NCBI GenBank assembly: GCA_043773745.1
Contig: JAYVEV010000033.1
Span: 99,802 to 163,801, forward strand
Source of the DNA: UKL13-2 sp043773745
GTDB lineage: Bacteria; Pseudomonadota; Gammaproteobacteria; Burkholderiales; Usitatibacteraceae
DNA: 64,000 nt
Reading direction: 5' to 3'
Within the stretch, counting starts at the first letter, position 1. Each line of letters starts with the position of its first letter. Under the pieces are notes generated by a model, which saw only the letters and a list, made by a program, of their open reading frames with translations, searched no databases and was not told where the DNA came from. The position numbers were made by a program, and so were the translations under genes. This document shows positions 1 to 8,532 of this stretch, in pieces.

Positions 1-245
1 ATCCATACCACTGGCTCGGTGACTTTCATGCGATTGTGTGATTCGCGGTAATACAAATTACGTACCCCGAATACCGCGCCGACTGGCAGCAGTGACGTCA
101 TGAGGGCAGGTTGTGGCGCAGTAGTCGTGGCTGCCGGTTCTTCAGCCGCACTTTGTAACGGAATGGCGACGATCGGTAGCGCCATCGCGGCCGTCATCAG
201 TGCGGTCAGCGCATTTATGGTTGTTTCTTTTTTATTATTAATCAA
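1..245 (-). CDS. DUF3570-like protein, N-terminal part (cut by window start)
   Basis: An open frame on the minus strand runs off the left edge. It begins best at a TTG at 245, with an AGGG about ten bases upstream. The first 32 or so residues look like a Sec signal (hydrophobic core ALMTAAMALPIVAIPL, then QSA-AEE). About 81 codons are visible, ending near YRESHNRMKVTEPVVW, which resembles the start of the beta-strand region of DUF3570 proteins. DUF3570 genes are commonly found beside DUF4266 genes, and a DUF4266 gene lies 72 bases upstream here, which supports the call. Function unknown; an outer-membrane or periplasmic place is inferred. The non-ATG start is uncertain. Confidence 0.55.
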   Translation of the reverse strand, partial: MINNKKETTINALTALMTAAMALPIVAIPLQSAAEEPAATTTAPQPALMTSLLPVGAVFGVRNLYYRESHNRMKVTEPVVW

Positions 246-317
246 AGCTTAAACCCTATTATCCATGAGCTTTTTGAGGCATTTTTGGCTCAAACTCCGC
301 GCCAGCACTTGATTTAA

Positions 318-536
318 TCAGGTGCAGCCACAACCCCCACCGCCTGTTGCACGGCCACCAGCGGTGCCTTCTTTGCTTGCGTAGGTATGCTGGGTGATCT
401 TTGAATTAGCGGAATCAGCATCAAACTGCATATCGGGCCTGGCGAGAATGCCCCGCTGCGTGGGCGACACATTGGCGCAGCCTGTCAACGCGATTGCCAC
501 GCCCAGAACACATAGTGCACGAATGGAAATTTTCAT
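318..536 (-). CDS. DUF4266 small lipoprotein with C-terminal Gly-Cys-Gly-Cys
   Basis: A 72-residue protein with a lipoprotein signal: hydrophobic segment to residue 19 and lipobox LTGC with Cys20. The mature part carries the DUF4266 pattern (QRGILARPDM, then HTYASKEG) and ends GGGGCGCT, leaving Cys69 and Cys71 two residues apart at the C-terminus. The ATG at 536 is preferred because GAAG lies eight bases upstream; longer starts would put charged residues before the signal. It lies between the cytochrome/FG-GAP gene and the DUF3570 gene on the same strand, probably one operon. The function of the family is unknown. The terminal cysteines suggest metal binding or modification, which is inference. 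Confidence 0.85.
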   Translation of the reverse strand: MKISIRALCVLGVAIALTGCANVSPTQRGILARPDMQFDADSANSKITQHTYASKEGTAGGRATGGGGCGCT

Positions 537-562
537 TATCATGGCTTCGCGGTTAATGGTTA

Positions 563-2179
563 TCAAGGCTGGAATACGGAAAACCCAACCGGTGCAGTGC
601 CGGCATTATTAAGCACGGTGGGCGCACCGCCGCCTGCACTCATCAGCCATACCGTCAGGGTACCGTCGGCGCGCAGCCAGACAATATCCATAATACCGTC
701 GCCATCCAAATCACCGGCCGCGTAAAACTGCCATGTGGGGTCAGTCACTGGCAAGCTACGCGTAACGGTTGCCACCACTAATGAACTTGGCGAACATGAA
801 GCATTCGGATCATCTGGATTGGCGCCCGGGGTCGGCAGGACGTACCCTGCCGCATTTAGCGACATGAGTGATACGGCACCGGTCGTTGGGTTACGCATCA
901 GAATATCGCCGCGCCGTCCGCCGGTGAAATCAGCGAATTTAAGCGCTTTGAAACCGGCAGGCACATCACCCACCAACAGGTTGGCGCAGGTACGGCTGGG
1001 CGTTGCCATCAGTGTGCGAATTTGATTGGCGGGGCTGATATAAATCATGTCGGCGGCACCATCGAAATTAATATCGGCTGCCCCCAGCAGCGTCCAATCT
1101 AACGGGGCTCCGCCACGCTTTCTGACTTGCGGCTGCACGCCGGTACCAAGATTGGTGAACCAAATATAGGAAACGCCAGTATCACCGGGACGATCAGGCG
1201 TAAAGCCGGTCCAACGAAACACCAAATCGCCCAGGCCGTCACCATCCAGATCCCCCACCGCTTGCACTAACCACGCCCGCTTGACATCGCGCAGTCTGGC
1301 ATCAGTGTTTGGTAAAAAATCCGTCCAGGTTCGAATCTCGCCAAAGTCTCCCGGCAATAACAAATCCTGAATCGCCAGATCCGATTTACCGTTACCGGCA
1401 AAATCGGTCACCCCCGCCAGACGATAGCCTGGGCCGGGATCGATCATGGTGCTAAATGTAATTTGTCCAGCTGCCAGCTTGCCGCTTTGCATCTGTGCCG
1501 TTTGACCCACCACGGACCTTACTAAAATGGTGCTTTTGCCATCGCCTTCAATATCAATCCCACCGCGTTTTGACAGCGCGATAGGCGGAGGCGCGGAAAT
1601 GACGAAGCTGCGAATGACCTGGGTGGCGGCAGCATAGGTAACAGAACCTACCAGTCCGCCTCCTTGATTTGCTGAAATGGAGCAGATCCCAGGTAACCAC
1701 ATCGTGATGGCGTTTCCGTTTAGTGAACAGATCGCTGGGGTCGTCATCGCAATGGTTACGGGTAAGCCCGATGTGGCGGTCGGGGTTGTAATGGTGAATG
1801 TACCCTTTAAAATTGATTGGCTGGTCAAAATGGGAAAGGTAATAGTCTGTGCGGTAGGCCCCGGTGCGGGTGCGCCAATCGAAGCCAGATACGCGGCGAT
1901 ATCGTTGATATTGGTTGACGTCAAAAAGCTCAAAAATAGCATTTGGCTAACGCCGCCGATTGCCGAGCTAATGACATCGGGCTTGCCGGCCCCCAGCATG
2001 GCCCGTCCATCGGGCGTGCTTCCATGGCAAGACTGGCAATTTTGCTGATAAAGCGTTTTGCCGGCGGTGGCATTACCGACCTGCGCGACTGCCGCTGTTG
2101 ACAGCAATGCCAGGCAGACTAGCACCGTTCCTGTGCACGGCAATGCCCGAAAAGTTTTGAATATACCTGCTACTTTCAT
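563..2179 (-). CDS. Secreted cytochrome c / Ig-like / FG-GAP repeat fusion protein
   Basis: A 538-residue exported protein. Signal peptide about 1-32 (ends TAAVA-Q). Residues 33-105 form a small class I cytochrome c domain with a single heme site CQSCH at 48-52. Residues 110-195 look like one bacterial Ig-like repeat (QTITFPILTS start, CSLNGN, CSISANQ, RSFVIS). Residues 200-538 hold several FG-GAP/VCBS repeats, including two clear calcium-loop motifs GDLDGDG at 309-315 and 489-495 and weaker ones near 207-215, 258-266 and 367-375. The family role of FG-GAP repeats is a calcium-stabilised beta-propeller; the heme suggests electron transfer. A propeller fused to one heme is unusual. Substrate unknown. 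Its stop abuts the DUF4266 gene start region. Confidence 0.85.
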   Translation of the reverse strand: MKVAGIFKTFRALPCTGTVLVCLALLSTAAVAQVGNATAGKTLYQQNCQSCHGSTPDGRAMLGAGKPDVISSAIGGVSQMLFLSFLTSTNINDIAAYLASIGAPAPGPTAQTITFPILTSQSILKGTFTITTPTATSGLPVTIAMTTPAICSLNGNAITMWLPGICSISANQGGGLVGSVTYAAATQVIRSFVISAPPPIALSKRGGIDIEGDGKSTILVRSVVGQTAQMQSGKLAAGQITFSTMIDPGPGYRLAGVTDFAGNGKSDLAIQDLLLPGDFGEIRTWTDFLPNTDARLRDVKRAWLVQAVGDLDGDGLGDLVFRWTGFTPDRPGDTGVSYIWFTNLGTGVQPQVRKRGGAPLDWTLLGAADINFDGAADMIYISPANQIRTLMATPSRTCANLLVGDVPAGFKALKFADFTGGRRGDILMRNPTTGAVSLMSLNAAGYVLPTPGANPDDPNASCSPSSLVVATVTRSLPVTDPTWQFYAAGDLDGDGIMDIVWLRADGTLTVWLMSAGGGAPTVLNNAGTAPVGFSVFQP

Positions 2180-2560
2180 TGTTACGACCTTGGCTTTAAC
2201 CCGAAAATATTTTACGGCTGATGGCAGTTTTCAGATTCATCCATCAATATTTGATTCTAGGTAAGAAACGCGCGCCGTCTGCGGTGTGCTGACCCATAAC
2301 AGTACCAATTATGTAACAAACTACAACAGTCGTTAACCAGCAATACTTTCAAAATCATTATTGATCGAATATAACGAGGATACGCCCGCTGATTTGCTGA
2401 TTTGCTGATTTGCTGATTTGCATCAATATATATTAATCATGTCGGCATCGCGCCAGGCACGGAAAGAAAAGAAACTTACTATTTATACCTACAGGCGATA
2501 TAAGTACAAAACGACAAACAAAACAGCATTCCATTTTGCAACGAATAACGGGAGCTTCCA
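2180..2560. other. Divergent intergenic region, 381 bases, no gene
   Basis: This gap separates the minus-strand cytochrome fusion gene from the plus-strand TRAP permease operon and should hold promoters for both. It is AT-rich. It contains an 8-base tandem repeat at 2391-2421 (separate entry). No tRNA, convincing sigma-70 pair or hairpin terminator was found. Confidence 0.6.
2391..2421. repeat. Short tandem repeat, about four copies of GATTTGCT
   Basis: Three perfect copies of the 8-mer GATTTGCT are followed by a fourth lacking its last base (31 bases). It lies 140 bases upstream of the TRAP small-permease start. Such repeats can change copy number by slippage, which would alter promoter spacing; that role is inference. 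Confidence 0.9.
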
Positions 2561-3172
2561 GTGCCAGCACTACTAAAAATATCCCAACTGATCGATAGCC
2601 TCAACAATCGTATTGGCAGACTGGCCTACTGGTTGACACTGGCTGCTGTGCTGGTGAGCTCGGGCAATGCCGTGATTCGATCCTTATTCGATACAAGCTC
2701 GAATGCCTGGCTGGAATTGCAGTGGTACCTGTTTTCAGCGGTGTTCCTGCTATGCGGTGGCTATGCGCTGCTGCATAACGCGCATGTACGAATCGATGTG
2801 ATTTACACCCACTGGTCACGGCGCACGCAGCTGTGGATTGATATTTTCGGCACCCTGTTTTTTTTGCTGCCGATGGCGATATTAATCATGATTTTGTCAT
2901 GGCCGGTTTTCATCAACGCTTATGTCGGCAATGAGGTTTCCTCCAACTCTGGTGGCTTGGTGATATGGCCGGCGCGCTTGCTGCTGCCGATCGGGTTTTT
3001 CCTACTGACCTTGCAGGGCCTCTCGGAATTGATCAAGCGTATCGCCATACTGCGCGGCCTGATCCCCGATCCGACGCTCGATGATGGCGGCATTTCAGCT
3101 GAGGAAGAGCTTGCGCAGGCCATTTTGGCGGCGCGCGAAAAAGAGTTGCTCGATGGCAAAGCGGTCGTCTGA
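2561..3172 (+). CDS. dctQ: TRAP transporter small permease (DctQ family)
   Basis: A 203-residue inner-membrane protein with four predicted membrane segments (about 19-41, 52-70, 90-113 and 134-155) and the DctQ-type HVRIDVIY motif around residue 76. In TRAP systems this subunit partners the large permease for sodium-driven uptake of organic acids delivered by a periplasmic binding protein. The start is GTG at 2561 with GGGAG six bases upstream. The large permease follows after 37 bases. The C-terminal 40 residues are charged and probably cytoplasmic. The gene symbol denotes the family; the substrate is not shown. Confidence 0.88.
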   Translation: MPALLKISQLIDSLNNRIGRLAYWLTLAAVLVSSGNAVIRSLFDTSSNAWLELQWYLFSAVFLLCGGYALLHNAHVRIDVIYTHWSRRTQLWIDIFGTLFFLLPMAILIMILSWPVFINAYVGNEVSSNSGGLVIWPARLLLPIGFFLLTLQGLSELIKRIAILRGLIPDPTLDDGGISAEEELAQAILAAREKELLDGKAVV

Positions 3173-3209
3173 ACATAATCGAACCATAAAATAACGAGAC
3201 AGACTCCCA

Positions 3210-5078
3210 ATGACCCAACTCATTATTCACAATATGGCGCCGTTGATGTTTATCGGGCTGTTCATTTTTTTGTTGCTTGGCTATCCCGTCGCCTTTGCCT
3301 TGGCGGCAAACGGTATTGTCTTTGGGCTGATCGGTATTGAGCTTGGGCTGCTATCACCCGCACTGTTCCAGGCATTGCCCGAGCGCATCTGGGGCGTGAT
3401 GTCCAACGATACGTTGCTGGCAATCCCTTTCTTTACATTCATGGGGTTAATCCTGGAACGAAGCGGCATGGCGGAGGATTTACTGGAGACCATCGGCCAG
3501 CTATTCGGCCCGGTGCGCGGCGGCTTAGCGTTCGCGGTGATTTTTGTCGGTGCGTTGCTGGCGGCAACCACCGGTGTGGTGGCCGCCTCGGTGATCTCGA
3601 TGGGTCTGATCTCACTGCCGATTATGTTGCGCTACGGCTATGACCGGCGACTGGCATCCGGCGTGATTGCGGCATCCGGCACGTTGGCGCAGATAATTCC
3701 GCCGTCGCTGGTACTCATTATCATGGCCGATCAGCTGGGCAAATCAGTGGGCGATATGTACGCTGGCGCGTTTATCCCTGGCCTGGTATTGGCTGGGCTT
3801 TATGCGGTGTACGTAGTCGGTGTCGCGATTATCAAACCTGCTTGGGTTCCGGCGCTGCCCATCGAAGCACGCACTTTTCGCGAGCCTGATGGCAGCAGCG
3901 GCTACACCTCGTTTACTTTATTGGCAGTCATCGCTCTTGCAGCGGGCATTTTGTTTGGAATGAATGCGGATGCTGCTGTCAGTGCGGTATTGGGCGTGAT
4001 GGGCAAAACCCTGCTCAATCCATTACAGACCGATCAAATCGTTGTCTCGGCGATGGTGGCGGGCTCCTTCCTTGCGCTGTTCGCTGCGCTGCTCAATAAA
4101 TGGCTCAAGCTTGGGTTCCTGTCGGCCATGGCCGAGCGCGTGACTTTTGTGCTGATGCCGCCACTGATGCTGATTTTTCTGGTGCTCGGCACCATCTTTG
4201 TCGGTGTCGCCACACCGACTGAGGGCGGCGCAATGGGCGCGACCGGCGCATTGATCATGGCGGTGGTGCGTGGTCGCCTGAATTTCAAATTGCTGAATCA
4301 AGCGATGGATTCCACCGCCAGGCTAACCGCCTTTGTGGTGTTTATTTTGATTGGCGCACGCGTGTTCAGCCTGACTTTCTATGGCGTCAATGGCCATGTC
4401 TGGGTAGAGGAATTGCTGGTCGGCTTGCCGGGCGGACAGACCGGCTTTTTGATTGTGGTGAATATTCTGGTATTCGTACTCGCGTTTTTCCTTGACTACT
4501 TTGAATTAGCCTTCATCATTGTGCCGCTACTGGGCCCGGCAGCGGACAAGCTCGGCATCGATCTCATCTGGTTCGGCGTGTTGCTGGCGGTGAATATGCA
4601 AACCTCATTCATGCACCCGCCGTTCGGCTTTGCCCTATTCTATTTGCGCAGCGTAGCGCCCGCCAAAGATTACCTCGATCGTGTGACGCGAAAAATCACT
4701 GCGCCGGTTACGACCGGGCAAATTTACTGGGGCGCATTACCGTTTGTGCTGATTCAGCTGGTGATGGTCGGGCTGGTTATTACGTTCCCGCAAATGGTGA
4801 TGGTTGATAAAGACAATACCGCAAAAATTGACCCCGCCAAAGTCGATGTGATGATGCAACCCAACGAACAGCCCAGTGAAGCGGAGCAAAAAAAGACTGA
4901 TGACAATAACAGCAGCGATTTAATGAAATCACTGGGCGGCACACCCGACAAGACGGAAACAAAACCAGCAACGAAAATGGAGGCCAAAACGGATGCCAAA
5001 GTTATACCGACAAAGGCAAAGACGGCAGCAGAAAAAGCCGCCGATGATATTGAGAAGCAGCTGGGCGGCGTCAAGTAA
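3210..5078 (+). CDS. dctM: TRAP transporter large permease (DctM family) with long charged tail
   Basis: A 622-residue protein; residues 1 to about 530 form the many-helix DctM channel, with typical segments such as VFVGALLAATTGVVAASV near 110 and the VGVATPTEGGAMGA loop near 330. DctM proteins move the substrate together with sodium ions. Family members of this type are often about 430-550 residues; here the last ~90 residues are a hydrophilic Lys/Asp/Thr/Ala-rich tail with two LGG motifs (SLGGTPDK, QLGGVK at the very end). The tail does not resemble a known domain. Forms an operon with dctQ; the likely binding protein lies at 5903-7054 on the other strand. Confidence 0.88.
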   Translation: MTQLIIHNMAPLMFIGLFIFLLLGYPVAFALAANGIVFGLIGIELGLLSPALFQALPERIWGVMSNDTLLAIPFFTFMGLILERSGMAEDLLETIGQLFGPVRGGLAFAVIFVGALLAATTGVVAASVISMGLISLPIMLRYGYDRRLASGVIAASGTLAQIIPPSLVLIIMADQLGKSVGDMYAGAFIPGLVLAGLYAVYVVGVAIIKPAWVPALPIEARTFREPDGSSGYTSFTLLAVIALAAGILFGMNADAAVSAVLGVMGKTLLNPLQTDQIVVSAMVAGSFLALFAALLNKWLKLGFLSAMAERVTFVLMPPLMLIFLVLGTIFVGVATPTEGGAMGATGALIMAVVRGRLNFKLLNQAMDSTARLTAFVVFILIGARVFSLTFYGVNGHVWVEELLVGLPGGQTGFLIVVNILVFVLAFFLDYFELAFIIVPLLGPAADKLGIDLIWFGVLLAVNMQTSFMHPPFGFALFYLRSVAPAKDYLDRVTRKITAPVTTGQIYWGALPFVLIQLVMVGLVITFPQMVMVDKDNTAKIDPAKVDVMMQPNEQPSEAEQKKTDDNNSSDLMKSLGGTPDKTETKPATKMEAKTDAKVIPTKAKTAAEKAADDIEKQLGGVK

Positions 5079-5123
5079 TTTAAGATACGCTATCGCTGCT
5101 TTTACCTCAGGGAGAGCAACGAT

Positions 5124-5345
5124 ATGTTTAAAAAATTTTCACGTAGCCGAGCGTTACTAAAAGCCAGCGGTGGCATCCCTACCTTGGTCGATGGGCTAAA
5201 GATTACTGCCAGCAAAGCAGGCCCCATTTTCGGTTACGTGCTAATTGCCACGACCATCAGCAAAATGAGAGCCGCTTATGCGCCTACTAAATCAGACCGC
5301 GCTCATAGCGTGTGGAAACACCAATGCCACGGCTCGTACTGGTAG
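5124..5345 (+). CDS. Possible small protein of 73 residues, unrecognised
   Basis: A short frame 45 bases after the TRAP large-permease gene. It has a purine-rich GGGAG about nine bases before the ATG. Residues 35-48 are mildly hydrophobic (AGPIFGYVLIATTI), so a single membrane segment is possible. The last 43 bases overlap the 3' end of the convergent M15 peptidase gene, which counts against the full length being real. No family was recognised. It could be a genuine operon tail gene or chance. Confidence 0.25.
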   Translation: MFKKFSRSRALLKASGGIPTLVDGLKITASKAGPIFGYVLIATTISKMRAAYAPTKSDRAHSVWKHQCHGSYW

Positions 5346-5830
5346 CCTGAAGCATTGCCTTCCAGAAACGAAAGCGTGAACCCAAAGCGTGTCGCGTGCT
5401 GCTGCAGCCAGGAAAATTCCGGTGTGTGCTCAAAGGTGATATCAAGCTGCGGATGATCAAAGGAGGCGATGTCAACCGCACAGCCAGTGTGGTGCTCACT
5501 GTAGCCGGGCGGCGCAACCGAAGTGAGGATATCGTCAATGGTTTGACCGGCAGCAAGCTTGCCTTGAATGATCTCAGTCTGACGTTGCACGCTGCGAAAG
5601 CTCGACACTATGATGAGCGTAAGACCATCTGCCTGCGCCGCCGATGTCAGTGCGCGCCACGCCGCTGCTGCAACGGGTATGAGGCGATGTTCACGACCAT
5701 CAGCAGCCGTTTCGACCCATTCAAGGGTGTCAATATCAGCCTCCATAAATTCACGCAATCCACGCTGGGCAATGGTTGCGGGTGAGATACCGAGCTGTTC
5801 AATGATGGCGAGTGAATGCAGTGAAAGCAT
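5303..5830 (-). CDS. M15-family D-alanyl-D-alanine carboxypeptidase-like protein (VanY type)
   Basis: A 175-residue protein with the metal-peptidase pattern of the VanY/M15 family: SSFRS near 76-80, SEHHTGCAVDI near 112-122 (zinc His and Asp), and YEPWHW near the C-terminus (catalytic Glu and zinc His). Known members trim the terminal D-Ala from peptidoglycan stems or dipeptides. No signal peptide is visible from the ATG at 5830, so it would be cytoplasmic, or the true start is missed. It lies between the TRAP permease genes and the TRAP binding protein, 72 bases upstream of the latter's stop. A link to transport is not evident. Confidence 0.8.
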   Translation of the reverse strand: MLSLHSLAIIEQLGISPATIAQRGLREFMEADIDTLEWVETAADGREHRLIPVAAAAWRALTSAAQADGLTLIIVSSFRSVQRQTEIIQGKLAAGQTIDDILTSVAPPGYSEHHTGCAVDIASFDHPQLDITFEHTPEFSWLQQHATRFGFTLSFLEGNASGYQYEPWHWCFHTL

Positions 5831-5902
5831 GGCGCTGTTCGTTAATAAAAGCTAATAAAAATTTCGGCATGAGTCATGGAAACATCTGTGGCCCGGCAGG
5901 TA

Positions 5903-7054
5903 TTATTTTTTAGGCATCGCAGCTTTTGCTTTATCAGCAGGCACCAATTTATTGGCCGTCGCCATAAAGTTGTCAAAGTTTTGTTCTGCCACACGGAACC
6001 AGAGAATTTGATCGTCGCGAAAAGCTTTCCACGACCCATAAATTTTTTTGAACTTGGTATTTTTAACGGCTTCCTCCTCGCACGCTTCGACAGTTGCCTT
6101 ATAGCAGGCTTCCATAATTTCGCGACTAAAAGGCCGCAACTGCACACCCTGACTGACCAGACGGCGCAACGCGACAGGATTGAGCGCATCGTATTTGGCG
6201 GTCATGTCAATATTCGCTTCAGCACAAGCCGCTTCGACAATTGATTTATATTCGGGCGGTAATGCTGCCCACTGTTTGAGATTCACAAACAAATCAAGCT
6301 GCGGGCCACCTTCCCACCAGCCCGGGTAGTAATAATATTTGGCAATTTTATTGAGGCCGAGCTTTTCATCATCGTATGGACCGACCCATTCGGCGGCATC
6401 GATAGTGCCTTTTTCAAGCGCCGGATAAATATCGCTGCCGGGAATTTGCTGTGGCACCACCCCCAGCTTGGCGAGGATTTTTCCGGCAAAACCGGCAATA
6501 CGAAATTTCACACCTTTCAAGTCAGCAACAGTTTTAATTTCTTTGCGGAACCAGCCACCCATCTGTGCACCGGTATTGCCCGCCGGAAAATTAATCACGT
6601 TGTAATCCTTGTAGAACTCGCGCATCAAGGCGAGCCCGCCACCGTGGTACATCCAGGCATTTTGTTGCCTTGTGTTCATGCCAAATGGCATGGAGGTGCC
6701 GAATGCAAAGGTCGCATCTTTGCCGAAATAATAATACGGCGCGGTGAAACAACATTCCAGTGTGCCGTCTTTGACAGCGTCCAGCGCCTGCGGGCCCGGA
6801 ACAATTTCACCGGCGGCGAAAACCTGAATCTGAAACTTGCCCCCGGTAGCTGATGCGATACGTTTCGCCAGCATTTCTGCGCCACCATGAATGGTGTCAA
6901 GACTCTTCGGAAAGCTGGAGGTGAGACGCCATTTGATGGTGGGCAGCGCCGCCGTTTGGGCTTCGCTCAGTCCGGGCAAAGTGCTGGTCACAGCCGCCAA
7001 ACCCGCGCCCGCTGAGGATAAAAATTGTCGGCGCTGCTCATTGGATTTTTTCAT
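5903..7054 (-). CDS. dctP: TRAP transporter substrate-binding protein (DctP family, TakP-like)
   Basis: A 383-residue periplasmic binding protein. The ATG at 7054 was chosen because GGGGAGG lies just upstream; longer in-frame starts only add charged residues. The N-terminus RRQFLSSAGAG is Tat-like, with cleavage likely after LSEA. The body matches TRAP binders of the 2-oxoacid/TakP subgroup: KWRLTSSFPKSLDTIHGG, GAQMGGWFRKEI (ligand-binding Arg) and DAAEWVGPYDD (conserved Glu-Trp). It captures an organic acid, probably a keto acid, for the DctQM pair at 2561-5078. Unlike most TRAP loci it is convergent with the permeases, so expression may be separately controlled. The substrate is inference. 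Confidence 0.88.
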   Translation of the reverse strand: MKKSNEQRRQFLSSAGAGLAAVTSTLPGLSEAQTAALPTIKWRLTSSFPKSLDTIHGGAEMLAKRIASATGGKFQIQVFAAGEIVPGPQALDAVKDGTLECCFTAPYYYFGKDATFAFGTSMPFGMNTRQQNAWMYHGGGLALMREFYKDYNVINFPAGNTGAQMGGWFRKEIKTVADLKGVKFRIAGFAGKILAKLGVVPQQIPGSDIYPALEKGTIDAAEWVGPYDDEKLGLNKIAKYYYYPGWWEGGPQLDLFVNLKQWAALPPEYKSIVEAACAEANIDMTAKYDALNPVALRRLVSQGVQLRPFSREIMEACYKATVEACEEEAVKNTKFKKIYGSWKAFRDDQILWFRVAEQNFDNFMATANKLVPADKAKAAMPKK

Positions 7055-7122
7055 GCTGCCTCCCCAGAGTTTTTTATTTTTTTCCGTGCTGCTTTTGACC
7101 TTCCGACCTGCCAACCTTCTAA

Positions 7123-8454
7123 CTATTCACCCGAGACCGCCATCCGGTCGATCAGGATTGAGCCCGTCTGCTTTGAGCCCAACGCCAAGGTGTCGTTGCC
7201 AACCGCAACAATCCCTTTGAACATGTCTTTCATATTGCCTGCAATGGTGGTTTCTTCCACCGGATAAGCGATCTCGCCATTCTCAACCCAGAAGCCAACC
7301 GCACCGCGTGAATAGTCACCCGTCACGTTATTCACGCCCTGCCCCATTAACTCTGTCACTACAAAGCCGCGATGCATTTTTTTGATCAGCCCAGCGTAAT
7401 CCAGATCACCGGACTTGACGATTAAATTATGGTTACCACCCGCATTGCCCGTCGTCGCCAAGCCCAGCTTGCGGGCTGAGTAGGTCGATAAAAAATAACC
7501 TTCCAGCACGCCATTTTTGACAATGTCACGCTTCACGGTTGTCACCCCTTCAGCATCAAACGGGCCACTCGCCAAGCCGCTCGCCAAAAAAGGGTCTTCA
7601 TGAATAGACACGACGGGGGAAAATATTTGTGTGCCGACGCTATCAAGCAAAAAACTCGATTTCCGATACAGCGCCGAACCACTGACCGCACCGACGAAGC
7701 TGCCGATCAGTCCGGATGCAACGGTCGCATCAAATATAACAGGCACTTCTCCACTCGGTGCTTTTCTAGCACCCAGACGCGCCACTGTACGTTGACCGGC
7801 ACGCTGACCAATCGCTTCCGGCGATTCCAACTGATGTTCGGCGCGACCGACCGCGTACCAGTAATCACGCTGCATACCATCATCGGTACCAGCAATCATC
7901 GATACGCTGGCACTGTGTTGCGTGGTGGGGTAGCCTCCCATAAAGCCCAGCGAATTGGCATAAATAAAATCAGATTCATAAGTTGAAACTGATGCGCCTT
8001 CCGAATTATTGATCCGCTTATCGACCGCAAATGCCGCGGCCTCCATGCGCTTCGCCAGCTGTGTTGCCGCCTCGACCGATAACGCCCAGGGATGATAAAG
8101 CGATAAATCCGGATAGGGTGCAACCGCCAGCCGCGCCGGGTCAGCCAGTCCGGAAAACTCATCCGGCGCGGTGTATTTGGCAATGGCCAAGGCAGCGGCA
8201 ACGGTGCGTTCAATCGCACCGCGGGAAAGATCGGTGGTGGATGCATTGCCGCGTTGATGGCCCAGATAAACCGTAATGCCCAAACCTTTGTCGCGATTAT
8301 GCTCGATGGTCTCAACCTCACCCAGACGCACGGTCACACTTTGGCCGATCGAGGTGGAAATTTCCACATCCGCTGCTGTGGCACCGAGGATTTTGGCACG
8401 CTCGAGGGCAAAGGCCGCGAGGTCACGCAATGTGTTGTTTGGGGTTTCGCTCAA
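7123..8454 (-). CDS. pmbA: PmbA/TldE family subunit of the TldD-TldE protease
   Basis: A 443-residue protein matching PmbA/TldE along its length: LGEVETIEHNRDKGLGITVYLG near 40-60, the central GARKAPSGEVPVIFDATVASGLIGSF block near 228-252, and the C-terminal NVTGDYSRGAVGFWVENGEI region. With TldD it forms a heterodimeric protease that acts on unfolded peptides and on microcin or gyrase-poison precursors; TldE itself lacks the HExxH zinc site, as here. tldD is not in the window. The predicted start is a TTG at 8454 without a strong ribosome site, so it is uncertain. Divergent from darP across 78 bases. Confidence 0.93.
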   Translation of the reverse strand: MSETPNNTLRDLAAFALERAKILGATAADVEISTSIGQSVTVRLGEVETIEHNRDKGLGITVYLGHQRGNASTTDLSRGAIERTVAAALAIAKYTAPDEFSGLADPARLAVAPYPDLSLYHPWALSVEAATQLAKRMEAAAFAVDKRINNSEGASVSTYESDFIYANSLGFMGGYPTTQHSASVSMIAGTDDGMQRDYWYAVGRAEHQLESPEAIGQRAGQRTVARLGARKAPSGEVPVIFDATVASGLIGSFVGAVSGSALYRKSSFLLDSVGTQIFSPVVSIHEDPFLASGLASGPFDAEGVTTVKRDIVKNGVLEGYFLSTYSARKLGLATTGNAGGNHNLIVKSGDLDYAGLIKKMHRGFVVTELMGQGVNNVTGDYSRGAVGFWVENGEIAYPVEETTIAGNMKDMFKGIVAVGNDTLALGSKQTGSILIDRMAVSGE

Positions 8455-8532
8455 AGGGTTCGTCTCAACGTAGGGTAAAATAGGGACTTAACTTGATGGC
8501 AACACTGCACGGGAACAGAAACCCGAAGCGCA

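Noticed and set aside
1327..1340. GGTTCGAATC-like tRNA T-loop motif
   Set aside because: It lies inside the cytochrome/FG-GAP coding frame and no acceptor or anticodon stems fit around it.
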